A stretch of DNA of 64,000 nt from Bryobacterales bacterium (GTDB lineage: Bacteria; Acidobacteriota; Terriglobia; Bryobacterales; UBA6623). A program made the position numbers and the translations under genes. The stretch's first letter is position 1, and every line of letters begins with the position of its first letter. Where the stretch lies: assembly GCA_022823865.1 (NCBI GenBank), contig JAJEHF010000145.1, forward strand, positions 1-64,000, given 5' to 3'. Under the pieces are notes generated by a model. That model saw nothing but the letters and a program-made list of their open reading frames with translations. It was not told the origin of the DNA and ran no database searches. Below are positions 45,296-53,209 of the stretch, in pieces.

Positions 45296-46279
45296 ATGGA
45301 CCGCGTGTTGGTGATCGGCGGCACGCTGTTCATCGGCCAAGCGCTCGTCGCACGCCTGCTCGAGCGCGGCGACGATGTCACCATCCTGCACCGTGGCCGC
45401 CACAATCCGTTCGCCGGCCGCGCGCGGGAGATCCACTGCGACCGCAACGACACGGCTGCCGTGGCGAAAGCCGTAAAGGGCGGCTACGACTTGGTGTTCG
45501 ACAACGTCTACGACTGGCAGCGCGGCACGACAGGGGGCCAAGTCCTCGCCGCGGCCGCGGCCTGCGGAGACAACTTGCGACGGTACGTATTCGTCTCCAG
45601 CTGCGCAGCCTACGGGGACGGCCTCGACCGTGACGAGGATGCACCGCTAGCGCCTCCCGACTGTCCCGATATCTATTGCCGGAACAAGGCGGACTCCGAG
45701 CGGGCCCTGCTGGGACTGTATGCCGAGCAGGGCGTGCCGACCGCAACCCTCCGGCCGCCGTTTGTCTACGGCCCGCGCAATCCGTTCTATCGCGAAGCGT
45801 TCTTCTGGGACCGCCTGACCGCGGGACGCCCGATCCTAGTGCCGGGGGACGGCAGCCGCTTGATGCACTTCGTGTTTGTCAGGGATCTGGTCGAAGCCGC
45901 ACTGCTGGCCACCCAGACCCCAGTGGCGGCCGGCCGAGCGTACAACGTCGCGCATGTCCGGCCCGTGCGGCAGGATGACTTCGTGCGGATGCTCGGGGAG
46001 GCGGCTGGCATCGAACCCGACCTGCGCTACATCCCGCGCGAGACAGCCCACGAGCTGGGCGGCCAGGTCTTCCAGCCGCCGTACTACTTCGGGCAATACT
46101 TCGACATGCCTCCCATCACCCTGGATGTGACGCGTGCACGCGAGGAGCTGGGCTTCGAACCAGTGTCGCTGGCCGATGGATTGCGCCAGACATGGCAGTG
46201 GTACAGCGGCTCCGACGGCACGCTTCGGAACTGGCCGGACTTCTCGTTCGACGACATCGCGCTGGCAGCGCTTGCCTGA
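45296..46279 (+). CDS. NAD-dependent epimerase/dehydratase (extended SDR)
   Basis: A 327-residue SDR started at ATG 45296, with ccagga upstream; the track ORF from 44774 runs through aspS in another frame. The N-terminal Rossmann motif is VLVIGGTLFIGQALVARLLERGDDVTILHRG, VSSCAAYGD supplies the catalytic Ser region, and YCRNKADSERAL is the YxxxK pair. TLRPPFVYGPRNPFYREAFFWDRL is typical of sugar-nucleotide epimerases. The substrate is unknown. It follows aspS by 32 nt and may be transcribed with it. Confidence 0.9.
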   Translation: MDRVLVIGGTLFIGQALVARLLERGDDVTILHRGRHNPFAGRAREIHCDRNDTAAVAKAVKGGYDLVFDNVYDWQRGTTGGQVLAAAAACGDNLRRYVFVSSCAAYGDGLDRDEDAPLAPPDCPDIYCRNKADSERALLGLYAEQGVPTATLRPPFVYGPRNPFYREAFFWDRLTAGRPILVPGDGSRLMHFVFVRDLVEAALLATQTPVAAGRAYNVAHVRPVRQDDFVRMLGEAAGIEPDLRYIPRETAHELGGQVFQPPYYFGQYFDMPPITLDVTRAREELGFEPVSLADGLRQTWQWYSGSDGTLRNWPDFSFDDIALAALA

Positions 46280-46306
46280 GCCTGGGCAGGCGCCGCAGCC
46301 GGTCGC

Positions 46307-47461
46307 TCAGCGCGTGAGATTCTCGAACAGGAAGACGCCGCCCTTGCCGCCGACGACGATGTCCAAGTCGCCGTCCTTGTCGATATCGACCACCGGAATC
46401 TGCATGCCGGTGCCCACGCGGCCGCCGTAGTGGATCGTGTGGCGCAGCCATTCCCACTGCTTGCCGTTGTTCGCGTACTCGTACCAGTACAGCCCGAGGG
46501 GCTCGCGCCCGCCCTTGTCGTGGCCGTTGTGCGCGAAGAACCGCTTGCCGGTGATGAGTTCCGGACGCCCGTCGCCGGTCAGGTCGGCCATGGTCGAGGC
46601 GTGCGCCTGCGACCAGGAATCGTCGATCGTGTGCCGCTCCCAGGCACGCTGGCCAGAGTCCCCGCGAACCTGCTTGAGCCAGTAAATGCCGTAGCTGTGG
46701 GCGTGAGGCGCAATGATGTCGTTGAGGCCGTCGCCATCGATGTCCAGCACGTGCAGGAAGCCCGCGTGCTCCTCGACTTCGAACTCGGCATGCATCTTCC
46801 ACGGCGTCTTGCGCGGGTCCGCGGGCCCTTCCAGCCAGCCCTTGGGCGTGAGAATGTCCATGCGTCCGTCGCCGTTCACGTCGCCGGCGCCGATCCCGTG
46901 CCCGTCGGCGGCGAGCTTGACCGCGTGCTCGACCCACTTGCCGTCCGGCCCGGGCGACTCAAACCACGAGGTCTTGTCGGCCGGCCTGCCCCCGAATTGC
47001 GGCAGCACCTCCCGGGCCTCTCCATCGCCATCCAAGTCCACCTGCAGCGCGAACTCGACCGAGAGCCCTTCGTGGATGCGCTGCTCGACCCACTCGCCGA
47101 TTGCGCGGCCAGGGTTTCGCCACCACGCGATCTTCCGCTCGCCCCAAGAGACGCTCACCACGTCAACGTGGCCGTCCCGATCGACATCGAACGGCATGTC
47201 GGAGAAGTCGTCGATGTAGTTGTTGAAGAAGTAGAACGAGCGGAACTTCTTGGGCTGGAATTCCGGCCCGCGGAACCAGTTCTCGCCAGAGACGATATCC
47301 AGGTAGCCGTCGCCATTGAGATCTGCCACCGCGCAGGGCTCGTTCCTGCCCAGGTCGATCACCCGCTTCTTGAACGGAATCTCCGGGGAAGGACCCCCGG
47401 CAAGAGCTGGGACGGAAGAAACGGTGACCAAGAGGCCGAACACTACTGCCAAGGCGCGCAT
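46307..47461 (-). CDS. Exported FG-GAP/VCBS repeat protein
   Basis: A 384-residue protein starting at ATG 47461 (MRALAVVFGLLVTVSSVPALA, signal peptide). It contains about six FG-GAP/VCBS blades with DxDxDG calcium loops: VADLNGDGYLDIVSGENWFRGP, DVDRDGHVDVVSVSWG, GDVNGDGRMDILTPKGWLEGP, DIDGDGLNDIIAPHAHSYGIYW, DIDKDGDLDIVVGGKGGVFLFENL. Unlike the CRTAC1 proteins at 8.9-12.5 kb it lacks ASPIC/UnbV. It probably forms a secreted beta-propeller, possibly carbohydrate-active. It is 68 nt downstream of the DUF2905 gene on the same strand. Confidence 0.9.
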   Translation of the reverse strand: MRALAVVFGLLVTVSSVPALAGGPSPEIPFKKRVIDLGRNEPCAVADLNGDGYLDIVSGENWFRGPEFQPKKFRSFYFFNNYIDDFSDMPFDVDRDGHVDVVSVSWGERKIAWWRNPGRAIGEWVEQRIHEGLSVEFALQVDLDGDGEAREVLPQFGGRPADKTSWFESPGPDGKWVEHAVKLAADGHGIGAGDVNGDGRMDILTPKGWLEGPADPRKTPWKMHAEFEVEEHAGFLHVLDIDGDGLNDIIAPHAHSYGIYWLKQVRGDSGQRAWERHTIDDSWSQAHASTMADLTGDGRPELITGKRFFAHNGHDKGGREPLGLYWYEYANNGKQWEWLRHTIHYGGRVGTGMQIPVVDIDKDGDLDIVVGGKGGVFLFENLTR

Positions 47462-47529
47462 GACGGCTACATCATCCCATAGCTCCAGACAGCGAGCCTG
47501 CAGCCCGTTCGCACGTTTCACTGGTGAGC

Positions 47530-47751
47530 TCAGCGACGCCCCGCGAAGTAGAACAGCGCGGTGAGAAGCGCGCTGATGGCGACGCAGGTGGCCAACGGGA
47601 AGTAAAGGGTGAAGCGCGGGCTCTTGTAGACCAAGTCCCCCGGCAGCTTGCCGGGCGCGGGCAGGCCCAACCTGGGCGCCAGCAAAATCATCGCGCCCAG
47701 CACCAGCAGCGCCAAACCGGCGGCTACCAGCAACTTGCCCAGCGCCATCAT
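47530..47751 (-). CDS. DUF2905 family small membrane protein
   Basis: A 73-residue protein with two transmembrane helices (LLVAAGLALLVLGAMILLA and FPLATCVAISALLTALFYF) and the family loop PGKLPGDLVYKSPRFTLYFPLAT. DUF2905 proteins are widespread and uncharacterised inner-membrane proteins. The start (ATG 47751) overlaps the aldolase stop (ATGA), so translation is coupled to an exported sugar-acid-type aldolase gene, an unusual neighbour for this family. Confidence 0.9.
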   Translation of the reverse strand: MMALGKLLVAAGLALLVLGAMILLAPRLGLPAPGKLPGDLVYKSPRFTLYFPLATCVAISALLTALFYFAGRR

Positions 47752-48824
47752 GCGGTCAGGTGGGGTCGCACGAATTCCAGCGTCGCCTCGAGCTGCTCGC
47801 GAGCGTGCCGGTCCAACTCGCGTGCGCCGGGAGTGCGCACCTTCCAGTTGGGGAATACTCCGCGCAGGTGCAGCACGTAGGCTAGGGCGGGAAGGCCGTG
47901 GGCGCTGGCCTTTGCGATCAGTAGCAGCGCTCTAGTGAACATCTCCATTGCCTCGCTGCGCTGCCCGGCGTGCCACAGGTCCCAGACCTTGACGTACAGG
48001 TCTACCCAAGATGCGGCGGGCATCGTGCCCGCCGATCCGCGCGCCATCTCTTCGATCAGCGTGCGGCCATGGCCGCCGGTGAAGGCCCGCGGGCGATCAG
48101 GCCCTTCTAGCTCGGCGAACTCAGTCAAGCGGCTGAGGGTATGGCCGGCCTCGTCCTTGACGAAGTGCAGGTTGGGGATTTCCCGCACCATGCGCGCCAC
48201 GAATTCGACGCTCATGTTGCCGATGGCCTGCATGAACATCGGCAGCCCGCCCGCCTCGGCGACGGCTTGGTAGTAGCGGGCCACGGCGTCCAGATCGAAC
48301 TCCGTCTGGCGGCCCTTCCGAGGCGGCAGGGCGATGATGGCATCCGGGCCGATCGACTTGGCGTGCTCCGCGTAGCGCACGGCGGTCTCGGTGTCGGCAG
48401 CTTGCACGCCGATCACGACCTTGGGCCGCAGCCCCTTGGATGCCTCCATGATCGCCTCGGCACCCGCGATGCGCTCCTCGAAGGTCAGCAACGCATATTC
48501 GCTTGCCAATTGCGGCCAGACGATACCGTGAACGCCCGCCCGATCCAGAAAGCGAACCTCCTTGGCAAGGGTCTGCAAGTCCACCTTGCCATCGTCGCGG
48601 TAAGGCGTGGCAACGATCGGGTAGATGCCTCGAAAGTCATCCGGATCCGCGGCCAGCGCACGCAGTCCGGGCGCGAGCGCGAGCGCCGCCAGCCACTGGC
48701 GGCGCGACAGGCCGGGCTGGCCGCCTGCCAGGCTAGAGCGCGCTGCTGCCCGCGTGGTCGCGGACCAACTTGTCTGTGAGGTCTGTACCGAACCCAGGCT
48801 TGTCCTTCGCATAGTAGTAACCAC
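47748..48824 (-). CDS. DapA-family (class I Schiff-base) lyase/aldolase, Tat-exported
   Basis: A 358-residue ORF; the real start is uncertain (ATG 48824 or 48812), and the coding region overlaps the upstream gene by about 80-90 nt. A twin-arginine signal is present (LSRRQWLAALALAPGLRALA). The TIM barrel includes GIYPIVATPYRDDGKVDLQTLAKEVRFLDRAGVHGIVWP, and the Schiff-base lysine is in LHFVKDEAGHTLSRL. The dihydrodipicolinate-synthase motif GTTGE is replaced (WPQLASEY), and the usual catalytic Tyr is not obvious (LPMFMQAIGN). It is more likely a 2-keto-3-deoxy sugar-acid aldolase or relative than DapA itself. Confidence 0.85.
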   Translation of the reverse strand: MVTTMRRTSLGSVQTSQTSWSATTRAAARSSLAGGQPGLSRRQWLAALALAPGLRALAADPDDFRGIYPIVATPYRDDGKVDLQTLAKEVRFLDRAGVHGIVWPQLASEYALLTFEERIAGAEAIMEASKGLRPKVVIGVQAADTETAVRYAEHAKSIGPDAIIALPPRKGRQTEFDLDAVARYYQAVAEAGGLPMFMQAIGNMSVEFVARMVREIPNLHFVKDEAGHTLSRLTEFAELEGPDRPRAFTGGHGRTLIEEMARGSAGTMPAASWVDLYVKVWDLWHAGQRSEAMEMFTRALLLIAKASAHGLPALAYVLHLRGVFPNWKVRTPGARELDRHAREQLEATLEFVRPHLTA

Positions 48825-49947
48825 CCTCGAACGGCGATGACATCGCCAGCATCAGGTCTGTCGCGTCGTCTCCTGTGCCGAAGCTTTCCGCCAGCGGAGC
48901 ATTCGCAGTCAGGACAATAGCCATGCCGTACAGGCTGCTGCCGCGATGCGGGATGATCGGCAGGCCGCGCTCGGCGCCCATGACGGCTATCTTGCGCAGC
49001 GCGGTGAGGCCGCCGCACCAGCTGATGTCCGGCTGGAGGATCTCGGTGCCGCCATGGTGCAGCAGCATCTGGTAGCCGTACTGCGTGTATTCGTGCTCGC
49101 CGCTGACGATCAGCGTGCTGTCGATCTCGTCGACCAGCCGCTTGTAGCCGAGAATGTTGTCGGGCGAGAGCGGCTCCTCGATGAAGTACAGGCCCAGCGG
49201 CTCCAGCCGCTCGGCCATCTCCAGCGTGTAGCCGATGTCGTTCCAGCGGCAGCCGCAGTCGATCATCAACGTGCGCTCCGGCCCGATCGCGTCGCGCGCA
49301 CGCTTGATCCTGGCTTCAATCCGGTCCATGCCGGCGGCGCCGTTCAAGACCCCTTCCGGTATCCCCAGCTTGAAGTTCTCAAAGCCCAGGCCCAGGCCCA
49401 CGCTAGGATCGGAGTTCGTGATATAGCCGGGCACCTTCTCTTGGGTCGCGCCGCCGATGAGCTTGTAGACCGGTGTCTCCGCGTACTTGCCGACGATGTC
49501 CCAGAGCGCGTTGTCGATTCCGCTCAATGCCATCACGAAGACGCCGCGCCGGCCGTAGTAGATGCCGGAGGAGTACATCTGGTCCCACAGCAACTCGACA
49601 TTGAGCGGGTCACTGCCGACCAACAGGTGCCGGAGGTGGCCGTGGATGATCTCGGCGGCAGCCCCGCCGCCAGCGCCGAATCCGTATCCGGTGATGCCTT
49701 GGTCAGTCTTGATGACGACCACGATCGCGCTGGCGAGCTGCGAAAACGGCCCGCTGTAGCGCCAGCGGGCCGGATCGTACGGTCCCTTGAATTCTGGCAA
49801 GCGTCCCTGCGAGGAGCGCGACCACAGTCGCACCGGCACCGCTTCGACCGAGGTGATCTTTAGTTTTCCCTTCGTTTGGGGCAGGGCTACTCGGGGCGCT
49901 AGTGATGCGCCGCCGAGCATGGTTAGGAACGATCGCCGAGACCGCAT
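48733..49947 (-). CDS. Enolase-superfamily sugar-acid dehydratase, L-rhamnonate-dehydratase-like, Tat-exported
   Basis: A 404-residue protein started at ATG 49947 (MRSRRSFLTMLGGASLAPRVALP, twin-arginine signal); the track ORF adds 44 doubtful residues. Enolase-superfamily metal ligands are in LMIDCGCRWND, YFIEEPLSPDN and VSGEHEYTQYG, and the catalytic His region is IIPHRGSSLYG. YYGRRGVFVMALSGIDNALWDIVGK and LQPDISWCGGLTALRKIA resemble L-rhamnonate dehydratase. It would dehydrate a sugar acid to a 2-keto-3-deoxy acid, which the overlapping aldolase gene could cleave. Export of such enzymes is unusual. Substrate is inferred only. Confidence 0.85.
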   Translation of the reverse strand: MRSRRSFLTMLGGASLAPRVALPQTKGKLKITSVEAVPVRLWSRSSQGRLPEFKGPYDPARWRYSGPFSQLASAIVVVIKTDQGITGYGFGAGGGAAAEIIHGHLRHLLVGSDPLNVELLWDQMYSSGIYYGRRGVFVMALSGIDNALWDIVGKYAETPVYKLIGGATQEKVPGYITNSDPSVGLGLGFENFKLGIPEGVLNGAAGMDRIEARIKRARDAIGPERTLMIDCGCRWNDIGYTLEMAERLEPLGLYFIEEPLSPDNILGYKRLVDEIDSTLIVSGEHEYTQYGYQMLLHHGGTEILQPDISWCGGLTALRKIAVMGAERGLPIIPHRGSSLYGMAIVLTANAPLAESFGTGDDATDLMLAMSSPFEGGYYYAKDKPGFGTDLTDKLVRDHAGSSAL

Positions 49948-50173
49948 TGCGAGCAACAGTCTAGCAAGGGCACACGTGCCCGAGTGTTTGCCTTCGGAAT
50001 CGGCAACATGGTCCGACAAGAACCCCACCGCCACTCCGGCATCGCAGGGCGGGGATGCTCCATACAAGCACCTGCGCAAGCACGCTATCCGAAATGATCG
50101 AGTTAGCGCCGCTAGGGCAGTGGCGGAGTCCGCGCGGCGACGTAGGCGAGACGCGGCACGAGATCGACCAGCT

Positions 50174-51097
50174 CTATCGTTTCTGCCGGAAGAGCCAGTC
50201 CCAGATCTTGGGGGTCGGGTCGCATTGCTCGCTGGCGCTGGACGTTATCCAGCCTTTCTCCGGATCATCGCCTTCATAGATGAAGGCGTGGGCGGCGGAG
50301 CCGTGCCTAACGCCGTCCATGGCGGTCAGCTTGAGGTTGCCGCCAACTTCAGCGAGTCGGTCAAAGATCTGTTGGCTGAACGCGTACGGCACGGTCGGAT
50401 CGTCGGTCCCATGGAAGGCCCAGACTGGAACGTCCTTGAATTTCGCCGGGTCTTTCCACGGAGGCAGCCCGCCGGCGCTTGGAACGGCCGCGGCAAACCG
50501 TTCTGGATCCGTCCAGATCGCATTCCAGCTGCCAAAGCCTCCCATGGAATGTCCCAATACGTAGACCCGGTCGGTATCGATCGGGAACTCCCTCGCCATT
50601 TGATCCAGCAGTAGGAATGTCATGGTCAGACTGCCGGTGGACAACTCAGCTCCGTCAGAGGATCGCGCCTGCATGAAGCGCTGCCAGATCTTCGGAAACT
50701 GCGCGATGATCTCGGGTGTCAATGCCGGAGGGCGTTCGTTGAATGCCGCCCAGGATGACCAAGATTGCGGCGTGACCACGAAACAGGGATACGCGGCGCG
50801 CCATTCCGGATCGGCGAAGGTGGCTGACCAGGGGCGAAGCGAGCTGAGATTATCGTCCCCGATACCGGCTCGGCCATGCAGGTTCAGAATCACGGGGTAG
50901 CGAACACCATCCTCGATCTCTAGCGGTTGGATCAGCCGATAGGGCATCCCGTAGAAGTCTTCAGGAGCGAACACGGCCACGGTTGCAGGCTTGAGATTCG
51001 TTCCTTTGTTACGGCGGCTCCGCGGATCGGCGCTGGACTGGGCGCACAGGGCGGAGGCCAAGAGGGAGCAGAGGAAGAGGTGGTGGAGTCTTTTCAT
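50174..51097 (-). CDS. Exported alpha/beta hydrolase (esterase/peptidase-like, COG4099 type)
   Basis: A 307-residue protein started at ATG 51097 (MKRLHHLFLCSLLASALCAQ, signal peptide); the longer track ORF covers intergenic DNA. The fold starts with YRLIQPLEIEDGVRYPVILNLHGRAGIGDDN (oxyanion region). The nucleophile elbow is VLGHSMGGFGSWNAI (GHSMG), the acid is in VWAFHGTDDPTVPYA, and the histidine is in GVRHGSAAHAFIYEGD. It resembles secreted PHB-depolymerase-like or feruloyl-esterase-like enzymes. Probably secreted to de-esterify a polymer; the substrate is unknown. Confidence 0.88.
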   Translation of the reverse strand: MKRLHHLFLCSLLASALCAQSSADPRSRRNKGTNLKPATVAVFAPEDFYGMPYRLIQPLEIEDGVRYPVILNLHGRAGIGDDNLSSLRPWSATFADPEWRAAYPCFVVTPQSWSSWAAFNERPPALTPEIIAQFPKIWQRFMQARSSDGAELSTGSLTMTFLLLDQMAREFPIDTDRVYVLGHSMGGFGSWNAIWTDPERFAAAVPSAGGLPPWKDPAKFKDVPVWAFHGTDDPTVPYAFSQQIFDRLAEVGGNLKLTAMDGVRHGSAAHAFIYEGDDPEKGWITSSASEQCDPTPKIWDWLFRQKR

Positions 51098-51545
51098 GGA
51101 CAATGCCGGCGAGCGTGGAGCGTTCTCTGTTTGCTCTGGGATCTTGGCCTTGGCCATCCCAACGCGCCGATCATAGACGAGCACGCGGCTCCGGCGCAAC
51201 GGTTTCTGCGTTCTCTGGCGCATCTGATCGTCGTCCCCCATGGCAGGGCCGTGCCGCGCCGCCGCTTGCCCCCGCTGGTCTCCCCGCGCAGACAGGCGTC
51301 ATCAAGTTCCACACCGCCGCGCAGCGGCTGGAATTGGACACGATCTTTAGACATAGTTAACTCGTTTCTGATCAGATGCTTAGCATGCATCAAGCAGGTG
51401 TTTCATGTTGATTAGATCAGGTGCCTGATCGGCAGATGTTCCCCGCTTTCAGTGGGCTGTGACTTCGGAGTAATCTGGATTCCTCATGCCTGCCATCACG
51501 TCCTTCACAGGACGATGCATGCGCTGAGCGTGAGTAGTCTTGACC
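51098..51545. other. Intergenic region with an IS1595-like scrap and GATCAG repeats
   Basis: No intact gene. The distal half (51250-51393) resembles a transposase scrap (separate entry). At 51415-51430 GATCAGG-TG-CCTGATC is a 7-bp inverted repeat, and another gatcag lies about 45 nt before it at 51370. The stretch around 51360-51430 is AT-richer than its surroundings. Confidence 0.5.
51250..51393 (-). pseudogene. Possible IS1595-type transposase fragment
   Basis: The minus strand encodes GGVELDDACLRGETSGGKRRRG, close to the DDAYLGGERSGGKRGRG stretch around the first catalytic Asp of one IS1595 subgroup. The rest of the transposase is absent or unrecognisable, and the following residues diverge immediately. 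It is of a different subtype from the relic at 2945-3325 (which has a DETYFGGK-type motif). The match is short, so the call is tentative. Confidence 0.4.
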
Positions 51546-53126
51546 CTATTCCGCGAAGTACCCCGGCCGCGCCCGGACTCTGGCGCCGGGAGCATCGACC
51601 TTGATGGTCACGCGCCGCCAACTCCCGTCGAACTCTTGGTCGGCCGGATAGTAGGCGATCTCGTAAACGCTGCGCATTTCTTGCGCAAGGTGCGGCAGGA
51701 CCGGATCGATGTCTGCCACGGAGCGGGCCGTGAACAGTTTCCCGCCCGTCTTCTGCGCTAACGACTCCATTCGCTTGCGTGCCCTGTTGGACCAGTTGCG
51801 CCCGAAGCGCTCCCCCGAGAGCAAGAAGATCGGATAGATGCGGGCGTCCATCTCGCCGGCCGTCTGAACCAGGCGCGAAGCGCTCAGCACCGAAGGGGCG
51901 TCGTGGCCGCTGATGCGATTGTCGATCCCGTCGCTGATCACCACCAGCGCGTTGCGCTCCCCTGCAAGAGCGGCAAGCTCGTCGTCGTAGGCCAGCAATA
52001 TCGTGTCCCACAGAGGCGATCCGCCGATGGGGTACGGCAGCTTGCGGAGGCGCTCGATGAGCACTTCTCGATCCGAAGTCAGCGGAGTGAGCCGGTGGAA
52101 CATGCCCTCGGCCATGGCGTACAGAGCCACCCTGTCGTGCGGCCGGGCCAAATCGATCAGGCGCCGCGTCGCCTGGCGCATGTGCTCCAGGTCTCTTGCC
52201 GTGCTGCCGCTAAGGTCCAAGAGCACGGCTAGGTTGAAGGGCGACTCCTCGGGATCAGCCACGCGGATATCCTGCCGCCGACCCTGCTCTTCGACGACAA
52301 AGCTGTTCTTGCCCAAGCCAAGCATGGGACGGCCGCCGCTGTCACTGACAGCCACGCTCATGCTCACCATGCGAACTTCCGACCGGAATAGGGACTCCGA
52401 ACTGCCGCTGTGGGATCGAGCATCGCTCGGGGGAGCGGGCCGCCTCTCAGGCGGCGCGGCTGGCCGGGCCCCTCGGCGTCGCTCGGACTGCGCCAGCAGC
52501 CGGGCCACCACGTCTCTCGATTCGGTGTGGGGCCTGAGCGGCCACTCGGGGGGGATTTCCCAATTGCGGACGCGCAGCACCGGAGGCGCGTGAAGCTGCG
52601 CGTCAACGACTCCATAGGACAGGCCGTGAGAGCGCCCTTTCTGGGTCAGCCTCCATGACCGCAAGTTCCGACCGAGCGCATACGAGAGCAGCGGCAGCGT
52701 GCGCTCAGGGGGCGTGTCTACGTCCTCCGGACGTTGGCTGGACTCCAGATTCAAGATCGTCACATCCAGCGGTACAGCCAGCGAGAGTGAGCCCCGCGCC
52801 GACTGCACATCGGCCCGCTTGACCATCCCGACGATGCTGATGTCGCCGGCATCGGTAGTGACCGTGAACGGCACGGCTAGAGGCACGCGCACTTCGATAT
52901 GCGGGCTTTCGTCCTCCGGAGACAGGGCCTGCACCAACAGCCGAGCGGGAGAGCGGCTGACGGCAATGCCCTGCGAATCGCGCGATTGCGACCCGGAGCG
53001 CCACATCTGGACGCGGTTTCCGAGGACGACCTCCACGTGAATGTCGCCGTGGAGATTGACGATCTCCAAGGGCTGGGCGGCGGCCGCCGCAACCAGCAGG
53101 GGCGCACAAAGGACTCGCGCACGCAT
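51546..53126 (-). CDS. VWFA-related domain protein, exported
   Basis: A 526-residue protein started at ATG 53126 (MRARVLCAPLLVAAAAAQ, signal peptide); the track start at 53210 would overlap selB. The first 150 residues look like an adhesin-type beta domain (HIEVRVPLAVPFTVTTDAGDISIVGMVKRADVQSARGSLSL). A proline/arginine-rich linker leads to the VWFA-related domain: NLAVLLDLSGSTARDLEHMRQAT (MIDAS DxSxS), VALYAMAEG, LWDTILLAYDDELAAL and NALVVISDGIDNRISGHDAPS. This architecture is characteristic of Acidobacteriota. Metal-dependent protein binding is likely; the partner is unknown. It is divergent from selB with 83 nt between starts. Confidence 0.9.
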   Translation of the reverse strand: MRARVLCAPLLVAAAAAQPLEIVNLHGDIHVEVVLGNRVQMWRSGSQSRDSQGIAVSRSPARLLVQALSPEDESPHIEVRVPLAVPFTVTTDAGDISIVGMVKRADVQSARGSLSLAVPLDVTILNLESSQRPEDVDTPPERTLPLLSYALGRNLRSWRLTQKGRSHGLSYGVVDAQLHAPPVLRVRNWEIPPEWPLRPHTESRDVVARLLAQSERRRGARPAAPPERRPAPPSDARSHSGSSESLFRSEVRMVSMSVAVSDSGGRPMLGLGKNSFVVEEQGRRQDIRVADPEESPFNLAVLLDLSGSTARDLEHMRQATRRLIDLARPHDRVALYAMAEGMFHRLTPLTSDREVLIERLRKLPYPIGGSPLWDTILLAYDDELAALAGERNALVVISDGIDNRISGHDAPSVLSASRLVQTAGEMDARIYPIFLLSGERFGRNWSNRARKRMESLAQKTGGKLFTARSVADIDPVLPHLAQEMRSVYEIAYYPADQEFDGSWRRVTIKVDAPGARVRARPGYFAE

Positions 53127-53209
53127 GGAAGACCGACTGCACTTATTCTGGCCCAACAGCGCACGGGCAGCCGGACGAATCTGCACGCTACAGTGGAGCA
53201 AACGCCTCA

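Noticed and set aside
47748-48824. Naming the DapA-family gene dihydrodipicolinate synthase
   Set aside because: It lacks the GTTGE motif, carries an export signal, and is paired with a sugar-acid dehydratase.
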